A DNA stretch of 64,000 bases, from NCBI RefSeq assembly GCF_029867415.1, contig NW_026705213.1:682001-746000 (forward strand). Direction: 5' to 3'. Each line of letters starts with the position of its first letter. The stretch's first letter is position 1. The notes under the pieces are model-generated. The model had not been told where the DNA came from. It did no database searches and was given only the letters and a program-made list of their open reading frames with translations. This DNA is from Vicia villosa. Lineage: Eukaryota > Streptophyta > Magnoliopsida > Fabales > Fabaceae. Positions 55,786 to 64,000 of the stretch are shown here, piece by piece. A program made the position numbers and the translations under genes.

Positions 55786-56329
55786 TGTTGATGATGAATT
55801 TGGGAAAGATGTTGAAGGTTTGAGAGATTTGGTGCTTGGGATGTTAGGTTTGCCGTAGATAGATTGTGTTTGAGAGGGAGGAACAAATGAATGGATGTAT
55901 ATGCAATAAACATGGGCCGGGTCGATCTAAAATCCCAAATTTGGGGATTTTTTGTCGCAGTAGGTCGACTCAATGCCAATTTGGGTCGACACAAAAGACC
56001 CCAGATGCATGGAATGCAGCAAATATCATATGAATTGAAAATATATGCGTGATCTACCATATGGACGCTTAAACTACCATATGTATGCTTGAACATGACA
56101 CATTATGCTTAATGATGAGAAATCTATATTGAAGTGAGAATCATTGAGAAGCATATATGAGGTCACTATAATCATGTCAATTGATTTCATATTACAGAAT
56201 CAATAATATTTTTGGAAGTGAACAACAAACATGTTATCGCTTTCTCAATTTTTCAGATATCTTGTCATCATGATGTAAGGTGAGGTATGTTCCTTTGGTC
56301 AATGTAGTACGATCCTTGACTGATTGCGT

Positions 56330-57231
56330 ACTAACTTCCTCTTGATTGTAGCCTTAAGCTACTAATCTAGCTTCGTTTCTAGTAATAACTCCGTTTTCAT
56401 CAAGTTTGTTACGAAAAATCCATCTAGTACCGATTACTTGATGTTCTCCCGGATGAGGGACAAGGTCCCATGCATTATTTCGTTTAAACTAGTTTAATTC
56501 TTCTTGCATGACCATTAGCTAATGCTCATCAAGTAATGCGTCCTTTGCGTTTTTCGGCTCCACTTGTGAAACAAAAGCAAAATATTGACAAAAGTTACTT
56601 ATCTTGGAGCGCGTTGTAACGCCCTTTGAGAAGTCACCTAATATATTGTCGCTTGGATGATCTTTTACGTTTGTCCAGGCTTTAGGAAGCTTTTCGTTGT
56701 TTGAGATGCTTTCTTTTTCGACACTATCATGACCTTCATCTTTCTCTTCCTTAGCATCTTCCTTTTCAATAATTTCACTTTCTTCTTCCTTTTCTTTGAC
56801 AATGTCTTCAGTATATGGGCCAAGTATAATTCCCCGATTGTTGTATTCATAGGTGACATACTGCTTCTTCTTTGCATGAAACTCAACAAAAAGTGATATG
56901 TCTCCTGTTTTGTGTCTTGAACATCCGCTATCAAGGAACCACAACCTTTCGGCAATTTCAAGACACTTTTCCTGCAAAATTAATTTAAAGTAGAAGGTCC
57001 CCAATCTTCATTGGGTCCTTGGTAGTGAGTACATAAATTGTTGCACTTAGGCAACCATTGAAATACTCCTTTAGGAACTAAAATCCTCCTAAATTTGCAT
57101 TTTTCAATGGTATGACCCTTTTTGCAACAATAGTGACAAGTAATATGATGAGAATATGCTGTTTTTCTAGTTGATACTTTTTGTACAAAAGTGTATTTAC
57201 TATATGAAGGAGTGTAATACGGTGAACTCAC
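56330..57231 (-). pseudogene. Copia gag end, protease and RT start with integrase deleted
   Basis: 57231-56980 has a knuckle CHYCCKKGHTIEKC. 57004-56519 has the protease core WFLDSGCSRHKTGD. An acidic linker then passes directly into VTTRSKISNFCQYFAF, which in SIRE elements precedes RT, and RT-like pieces continue in broken frames to about 56330. The integrase that should separate these is absent, so an internal deletion is inferred. Positions 56097-56330 show no clear feature. Confidence 0.65.
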
Positions 57232-59052
57232 TTTTTATAATCGAAAAATGTCGCGGTTAAGCATGAGTCGCCACCGACTTTTATTTTATCCAAATATTCA
57301 GAAAGGCTAAAAGAACAGAAAAAAACCTTTTTAAAGAAAACAGGGTTCGGGGGGTAAATTATGCAAAGGGAAGGTGTAAGGTACCCTTTGCATCCATGGT
57401 TTTCCATGGGCTCTTAATTGCTTTGCTCGTTTTTTGAAAAGAAATGTAGAAGAAAAGAAAGTGGACTTTAGCTCGTAAATGAGCGTAGCCATTTTGAAGA
57501 TTTATGAGAAAGAATATGAAAAAGGTTTTTAGAGCAAGGCAAAGCAATTAGGGGAAATTACCTCATAGTTTGAAAAAGAAATTCTTTTAGCCTTTCATGG
57601 TGAAAAGGGTCTATCCATGCCATAAGAGGGCAGGAAGCCTTTCATTTGGAGATTGAAGGGTCTTCGCAATGTCATTCGCCATAAGACTGTCCCATGCCAT
57701 AGAAAGGCAGGTAGTCTAAGGGAAGGACCAGAATAGCCTTTCGTACGCAACCAGAGGATACCTCAACCTTTCGTAGGCAACTTCCGAGGGACGAGATCAT
57801 ATTAGTGTATCGAAGGCAGCATCATTAGGGACCTATGATATGTGCATAATCGAGGCAACATGGCTGAGGTATCCTCGTATTCGAGGGACATGGCTATTCT
57901 GCAAAAAAACAATAGGCAACAGGAAACAAGGCAACAAGAGAGGTTACCAAAAGTGTGCGTGGGTGCAACAATCACGTGATTAAGTTCAATTATTTATCTT
58001 GTAATTAGTTATCCTAATTCAGTTCAAGACTTGCACTCCCTAAGATTACTAACCATGGCAAAAAATATAAAATAGTCTTAAGTGCCTTTAAGGCCAAACA
58101 ATACAAACCAGGAACAGATACATAAGAATATGGGGAAGGGAAAAAGAAACCAGTGGGTTTTACATAAGTAATAATTAAGCATAAAAATAAAAGAGATTAG
58201 AGTTTTAGGGTTACCGACTATTTGAGATTTGGCGGTTGGCAAACCCAGAAAAGGTGGGAAAAGTAGAAACCAAAAAGGGGTGAGTGTAGGCGGAGTTCAT
58301 TATATTTGAAGGCAAAATAAATAATTGAATTTAAAAGGCGAAAATAGTTAAATTAAACTAAAGGCAAAAATAACTGTAAAAATGATTTAAATAATAAAAT
58401 GATTAAAACTTAGCTTTTGATTGATAGGGCGCGTAGTCGGAAGGATTTTTGACTAACCCTGAAAATTAGGCACAAAGAAGGGAAATGTTAGTGCATTAAA
58501 GTCCCCAACAATTATAAGGATACTAAGTTAATGGACAACATCTACCTAACAGTGATTAATGATCATGAAGAAATCAGGGTTTAAGGCATAAAATAAATTT
58601 AATTAGCCTTAAAAAAAGAATTATCAACTAAAAACCTTAATTAAATTATTATTGTAAAGAAAATTGGATATTACGAGAAAAAAACAAGTTTTCGATTAAA
58701 AATGATTATAAAATTATTATATAGTAAAAATAATAAGTAAAAAAGAAATTATACTAAAAAGAAGAAAAAAGAAAAGGAATTTATGTAATAAAAAATAATT
58801 AAAAAATTGAAAAATAACTTAGCTCTGATTTGGTGTGGTGGAGGTCTATGATGGAGCAACACGTTTTGGTGAGGATGAATTTGCGAATATCCACGAGAAT
58901 AGATGAACAACTCGAATGTACCTCACAATAAACAAGAAAGTGGGGCGGTTACAATATAGAGGAAGAATTGGGCGCGAAAATAAAAGCATGATAAAATTGA
59001 AAGGAGAGCGAAAAGGCAACAAAGGTTTTTTGAAAACAAGGCTAACAAACAT

Positions 59053-59235
59053 AAAATTAAATTAATTAGCCTAAAAATAAATTATTACCCTAAAAATAAT
59101 TATTAGCCTAAAAATAAATTAATTAGCCTAAAAATAAATTAATTAGCCTAAAAATAATTATTAGCCTAAAAATAAATTAATTAGCCTAAAAATAAATTAA
59201 TTAGCCTAAAAATAATTATTAGCCTAAAAATAAAG
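59053..59235. repeat. AT-rich tandem repeat around TTAGCCTAAAAATAA
   Basis: About nine copies of TTAGCCTAAAAATAA or a TTACCC variant, spaced 17-21 bp. Confidence 0.75.
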
Positions 59236-59320
59236 AATGTGATAAAATCCTAACCCTAATTCATGAAAATGGACAACATCTACCTATTATATATATTTTA
59301 GGGTTAATGGTTAAAAGAGA

Positions 59321-59485
59321 GATTTTACCAAAGTTTTCAAGGGCAATGAAGCAATGTAAGGAAGAATTGACACCTGATTTTACCAAGATTTTCAAGGGCA
59401 ATGAAGCAATGTAAGGAAGAATTGACACCTGATTTTACCAAGTTTTTCAAGGGCATTGAAGCAATGTAAGGAAGAATTGACACCT
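59321..59485. repeat. 55-bp tandem repeat, three copies
   Basis: Units start GATTTTACCA at 59321, 59376 and 59431, with few differences. Confidence 0.85.
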
Positions 59486-59939
59486 GATTTCCTTAAAGCA
59501 ATTGGGTACCATCCACTTGGATAATCCATAGAAAACCTGTTCATAAACCAACGTAATGTTACGGTTAAGAAAACAAATGGAAAAATAGAAAAGTGATTAA
59601 AATAAAATCAAAAAAATATAAAAACATGATTATAAATCAAATAAAATAAGAACACGAAACTACAAATTTTTTTAGATTTTTTTGAAAATATGAAAATAGA
59701 AATTAAATCAAATAAAATAGAAAAAATAGGAAATTTGCGATTTTGAGCGTCGAAATCATTTAGAATTCTAAAGGAGTATTGTTCCTTGATGTTTTTATGA
59801 ACTTCTGGAAAAAATTCGGAGCAAATCGAAACAGTAGTTTCAGAATTCGGCTGATAGACTGGAAAATTTATCACTCTGCTGCAACCGGAATTGAAACCCT
59901 GAAGAAGGAGAAATAGGAGAAAATATTTTTTGTATTTGT

Positions 59940-59944
<5 letters not shown>

Positions 59945-60015
<71 letters not shown>
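59945..60015. repeat. (GA)n microsatellite
   Basis: About 35 uninterrupted GA units. Confidence 0.95.
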
Positions 60016-60017
<2 letters not shown>

Positions 60018-60325
60018 AGTCAGAATAAGGGTTAGAATTGTTAGTTATATTTATAGGAAAAATTAGGTTAGAAAGATGAAATGGGCTTGGACTTAAAAAT
60101 TAACAAATATATATATTTTGATTTTTTTTTATTAAAACTAAAAAACTATTTTAAAAAAAGCTATACTAAAACACTAATTGAATACTTAAAAAACTATTTT
60201 TGTTCTTTTAATATTTTATAATTTTTATAATAAAAATATCCTAATTAAATAAAAAATAAAAAAAGATTTAACAACAAAATTATGAATCAGATAAAGGGAA
60301 AGTTTAAAAAAAAGGAAAAAGACTG

Positions 60326-60394
60326 TCAGTAGTGGGGTTTGAACTCGTGATCTCACATCTGCTAACCTTACCTCCTTACCAATTGCACCATGTT
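60326..60394 (-). other. tRNA-like sequence in the LTR
   Basis: On the minus strand: A-box-like TGGTGCAATTGGTAAGG (60390-60374), B box GAGTTCAAACC (60346-60336), then TTTTT about 15 nt further. Same sense as the element, like the cassettes in the Ogre LTRs but unrelated in sequence outside the boxes. Confidence 0.5.
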
Positions 60395-60453
60395 ATCTAA
60401 TCGAAATAAAATGACACTTATAATTATTTGAGGGCAAATTTTGGGGTATGACA

Positions 60454-60466
60454 GCTGCCCCTGTTC
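60454..60466 (-). other. Polypurine tract of the non-autonomous Tat element
   Basis: The minus strand reads GAACAGGGGCAGC directly before the LTR start at 60453; compare AGGGGCATC in the Ogres. Confidence 0.6.
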
Positions 60467-60794
60467 AATTTTCTTAAACCTGAAGATGTAGAGTGGTTTG
60501 TATGTCAATCGGAATCTGAAGGTGGAAGAGGATTGAACACTAGAATATCCAGGAATTTGCTCTAGCTGACGATGAAGGGACTTTGTCGGAGATGGGCTTG
60601 AAGATGCCATCCAGGGGTTCGGAAAAGACATATGATGGGGATGGGCTTAAAGATGCCATCCAGTTGAGCATGGATTAGACTATGTGTGCAGTGTTTGAGA
60701 AGTAGTTGTTTGAATATTGATCGTGTTAGCATCGTTCGTAGTAACTGAATTAGATCTAAATCTTTTGAACTATTCATGGAGGATACTCGAAACT

Positions 60795-61325
60795 AAGTAT
60801 CAGAACTAAATCATCGTCTTGATTATTTCTGAACTATCTTCGAAATAATTGTCAAAATTAGATCTCTGTCTTGATTATCTCTGAACTATTAAGTGTCAAA
60901 ATTAAATCTTTGTCTTGATTATCCCTGAGCTATCTTTGGAAGATATCCAAAATTAAGTGTCAAAATTAAATCTTTGTCTTGATTATCTCTGAGCTATCTT
61001 TGGAAGATATCCAAAATTAAGTGTCAAAATTAAATCTCTGTCTTGATTATCTCTGAACTATCTTTGGAAGATATCCAAAATTAAGTGTCAAAATTAAATC
61101 TTTGTTTTGATTATCTCTGAACTATCTTTGGAAGATATCCAAAATTAAGTGTCAGAATTAAATAACTATCTTGATTATCTCTGAACTGTTAAGTATCAGA
61201 ATTAAATCTTTGTCTTGATTATCTCTGAACTATCTTTGGACGATATCCAAAATTAAGTGTCAAAATTAAATCTATGTCTTGAATGAGCGTCAGAATTAAA
61301 TCGGTGACTTGATTATCTCTGCACT
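60795..61325 (-). repeat. 64-bp tandem repeat, about eight partly degenerate copies
   Basis: GTCTTGATTATC occurs at 60912, 60976 and 61040, and a variant at 61104: a 64-bp period. Most units contain TTTGGA-AGATA-TCCAAA, a 6-bp hairpin. Confidence 0.8.
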
Positions 61326-63586
61326 ATATCTAGAAGACAATGTTTATTTGATTGTAGTAGGCTGAAAAAGAAACATTAGTTTCGTGCAATGTCGTGATGC
61401 ATGCATTGTAATTATTGAAATGAATGAGAGTAATATGCCTATGCAATGAGGCGTATGTATGTTATGTATGAATTTACTATGATACATGATGTATGAACAT
61501 GATTTATGCTATCTGGAATATCTCGATTGAGAAAATAAATCCTTCTATTGTTTGTGATTTTAATGTTTGATCTTGTCTTGAAGATTCACAGCTGGGGATT
61601 TATGATTTCTGCTTGGGGATGATCAGTAACTTGATGTACCCTTGATTGGGAAAAAAGATATTAGTAAACCATGTTGGAGAAGAGCAAAGTGTTGGAGAAA
61701 CGACAATGCTGAAGATATAAACTCTGTTGGGGAGCCATGTCTTTGTCGGGACGAGCACATTTGAAGATATCTTCTTAATGATTACTTTGTGGGGATATGA
61801 TCTTGTGAACCCGACTCTGTGGGGAGACATGGGTGTCTTGGAAGTTGCCCCCAGTATTATAGTAACTTACTACTTGATTCAGGACATGCCACTGAGTATT
61901 GATCAAGATGTTGGACTGGACTTGCATAGATTTGCCCTAGTTAGCAGGAACTTTGGAAAGATTCGCCTCGCGAGGACTTTATGAGATGTGCACTATGGGC
62001 AACATGCCCCTAGTAATCATAGGCTCAGGATGATGCCCCTGACTGTTTTGCTTTTGAGAGATTCTTGGAATCTTGACTAGATTGATTGGGAAATAATTTG
62101 AAATCCACTTGGGATGTATGCCTTTGACTTTTTGGCATTTGAGAGATTCTTCGAATCTTGACTTGATTGCCCCAAATTGATTGGGCAGAACATGTCATGC
62201 CCTTTGTATACGCAGGAGACATTTGCTTCTCGGAGTAATCTTGTCTGTCGGGATAACTTTCAGTCATTAGTTGTACCCTGTGCAAGTTCTTTCTGATGCT
62301 AACATTTGAAATTATCTAGCAGAATATGTTTAATAATGAATTCATGAGATGCAATGCATACGTCTGTCTTGAATTTTTGAAAAACATTAAACAGGAGATG
62401 TAAAGGCGTGATATTTGTAAAAACATGATATTTGTAACAATGTGGTGTTTGTAAAAACGTGATATCAACTCGGCATTTGTGGCAAACCTTAAGGAGTCGG
62501 GATACCTTTTTGGCGACAGTATGCTTTCGAACTAACCATGCTTCAATTAGGACTTTCAAGGGGTTGTAACGTGGCTTGGTTCGCGGTTTAAGAAACAAAG
62601 GATAAAGGCTCAAAATTTTACTGTACCCGCCCCTCTTCGTGATGATCTTCAGTCCTAAGCTCAGTTGATTCAACTTATGCATTTAGGTTCCAAGAGACTT
62701 TTGGATTTGCACCTTTTGATAATGACGATGGTTCACAAGCAAAGAGAACTTTTGAGATGGCAGTCACTTCTTCCTTTTGGTAGTCACAACATTGTGTTGT
62801 TCGGGAATTTATTGACTTCTCTTTTTTCATATTTTTTTTTGATATCCCTAACTTTTGCCTGAACTGTCTATTTTGAGCTTACAGTCAGCGGGATGCCTTG
62901 ATTTTTGCCTAAGCTCTTTATTTTTATTTTTTTATTTTTGAATTAGCAGGCTTTTATTTGTATATATGTTTTTTTATTTTTTTTTAAAAGATATTGACTG
63001 CCTTGCTTAATGATTGATGAGCCCTCATTGGTTTTTGATTGACATCTCCAACACTTCTTTGATGTGTGCGAATGAACGCTTGTGATTGAAACCTTTGTTG
63101 AAAGGTGTACTGAATGATTCTCTTAAAATAGAATGCACAGCCAAATTAACTGAGAACTACCCTGCCCTAGGTTATGATCAAGGGTTTTGATTAGTACAAG
63201 AAAGAAACTTCTACTTCTTAGGCTCAAAGGGGTTGACGAGGGATTAACATCCTTATATCTCCACTGTTTAGGAATTGAAACAATGCCTGTACATCGTCAG
63301 CACAGTCTGTTCAAAAACATACTGTATGAGGTTGCGATATCATTTTCGTCATCCTCCCTCAAAAGGCTTACTGCTTAGTAGGAGATATCACAAAACATAT
63401 CCAAAGTAAAGACATAATTTAAAATGAGTGATAGCGAAATAAATTTTTCAAGACAAACATATGCAATGCACTGATGATGATTATTGAAATAGATAATGTC
63501 TATCATAATTTGAATGTTTAAACAAACATAATAGAAATTGCAAATGAAAGTAAAGCTAATGATTAAAAGCTCATCCACTTTAAACA
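61326..63586 (-). other. Non-coding 3' region of the non-autonomous Tat element
   Basis: 2.26 kb with no supported ORF on either strand. A local duplication around TTTGAGAGATTCTTSGAATCTTGAC occurs at about 62053 and 62138. Otherwise I see nothing. Confidence 0.5.
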
Positions 63587-64000
63587 TTAATCAGTCTTGT
63601 CGTGATTATGCCTGGGAGTAGTGATCACTACAGGAGTCTTGGGATGAGGGAATTCAATTTCACCAGCATCAATCATATCTTGGATCTTGTTCTTCAATGA
63701 CCAACAATCATTCGTATCGTGTCTAGGGCTATTGGAATGATATGCGCACCTCGCATTGGGTTTATAGTCAGGAGAGGAAGTGTTGGGATTTATAGGAGGA
63801 TCCCTCACAGTAATCAAGTTTGCTTTCAACAAATGTTGTAATGCCTGAGCCAACGACATGTTGATCTCTCTGAACTGACGCCTAGGTGCATCTGACTTGC
63901 GTCTTTGTTGTGGAACTGGTGTAGAGATCAGAATTGTCCTCACAGATTGGTTGTGTTCATTGAGACCTTTCCGATTGTGCAGAACATTAGTCAAGTGAGG
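63587..64000 (-). CDS. gag: Gag C-terminal part (Tat-type), runs off the window
   Basis: The open minus-strand frame enters at the window edge and ends TAA at 63587-63589. It contains a C-x2-H-x5-H-x4-C knuckle (CAYHSNSPRHDTNDC) followed by WSLKNKIQDMIDAGEIEF, the arrangement seen in Tat gag proteins. It stops soon after the knuckle, whereas autonomous elements continue into protease. The start lies outside the window. Confidence 0.7.
   Translation of the reverse strand, partial: PHLTNVLHNRKGLNEHNQSVRTILISTPVPQQRRKSDAPRRQFREINMSLAQALQHLLKANLITVRDPPINPNTSSPDYKPNARCAYHSNSPRHDTNDCWSLKNKIQDMIDAGEIEFPHPKTPVVITTPRHNHDKTD

Larger units (their letters stand above)
52927..57248 (-). mobile_element. 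Decayed SIRE/Maximus-type Ty1/copia element, minus strand, internally deleted
   Basis: Minus-strand order: gag knuckle and protease, a short RT start, an additional ORF, PPT-like AAAAAGGGGGAG, then a probable LTR. The integrase and most of RT are missing. Its 5' part is cut by the LTR that begins at 57249. The PPT context CATCAAAAAGGGGGAG is typical of SIRE-type copia elements. Confidence 0.65.
57249..60453 (-). repeat. 3' LTR of the non-autonomous Tat element, 3205 bp
   Basis: On the minus strand it runs from TGTCATACCCC (60453) to CCGCGACA (57249), with inverted TGTC/GACA ends. TGGCGACTC occurs just inside the 3' end. No gene. It contains simple repeats and a tRNA-like sequence listed separately. 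57600-57900 has several short CCTTTCGTAGGCAAC-like repeats. Confidence 0.7.
57249..64000 (-). mobile_element. Non-autonomous Tat/Ogre-like element, minus strand, 3' portion
   Basis: 3' LTR 60453-57249, PPT just to its right, then 3.1 kb of non-coding DNA, then the end of gag at the window edge. No protease, RT or integrase lies between gag and the LTR. The LTR start TGTCATACCCCAAAATT resembles the Ogre LTR start TGTCATACCCTAATTTT. The left flank AAAAA (57244-57248) is the candidate target duplication. Confidence 0.7.

Noticed and set aside
59945..60015. GA tract as a notable regulatory element
   Set aside because: Plain microsatellite in a repeat-rich LTR; nothing specific supports a function.

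Overview
The window looks like intergenic DNA of a large plant genome, most likely a legume of the pea/vetch tribe (Fabeae). I see no host gene. Nearly all of it is nested LTR retrotransposons. The organism call is inference. It rests on two approximately 20-kb Ty3/gypsy elements with every hallmark of the Ogre (Tat lineage) family, which is most abundant in these legumes: very long LTRs, a primer-binding site of the tRNA-Arg type, an extra ORF upstream of gag, an intron between protease and reverse transcriptase, and two RNase H domains.

Layout. Positions 1-19688 hold Ogre-1: the last 367 bp of its 5' LTR, ORF1, gag-pro, intron, a pol broken by one stop codon, a repeat-rich 3' region, and a 6.26-kb 3' LTR. 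Positions 19689-40772 hold Ogre-2: the last 1756 bp of its 5' LTR, intact ORF1, gag-pro and pol frames, and a 6.1-kb 3' LTR. The 3' end of Ogre-1 abuts the interior of the Ogre-2 5' LTR exactly, so Ogre-1 most simply inserted into that LTR. Ogre-2 in turn interrupts a decayed minus-strand Tat element (40773-51634) with gag, protease, RT, two RNase H domains and integrase, plus oppositely oriented extra ORFs. That element sits inside a LINE L1 reading frame (51635 to about 52905). Positions 52927-57248 are a decayed, internally deleted minus-strand Ty1/copia element of SIRE/Maximus type with an additional ORF. Positions 57249-64000 are the 3' LTR (3.2 kb) and 3' part of a minus-strand Tat element with a gag end but no pol.

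How it works together. In each Ogre, transcription should start from a TATA box about 1.55 kb into the LTR. Unspliced RNA stops at the end of gag-pro, at a TAG that lies inside the predicted splice donor. Spliced RNA continues in frame into RT, RNase H, archaeal-type RNase H and integrase.

Main discovery candidate. The non-coding parts of both Ogres hold several families of short hairpins. In most of them the loop or internal loop is constant while the stem sequences change on both arms so that pairing is kept. They are: (i) 9 copies (Ogre-2) or 4 copies (Ogre-1) of a 76-bp repeat, plus single-copy relatives, each a double stem around a fixed TGGYA/AG internal loop; (ii) hairpins with a CCGGT terminal loop; (iii) a long LTR array with a GGCTTTGTA loop between CCTTG/CAAGG-type stems; (iv) three hairpins just after pol with AAAA bulges and mostly CCC-GAAA-GGG tips; (v) a hairpin, conserved but without covariation, whose base abuts the polypurine tract. 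This pattern suggests selection for RNA structure. The LTRs also carry tRNA-like cassettes with A box, B box and oligo-T. All of this was read by eye, without alignment or folding software.
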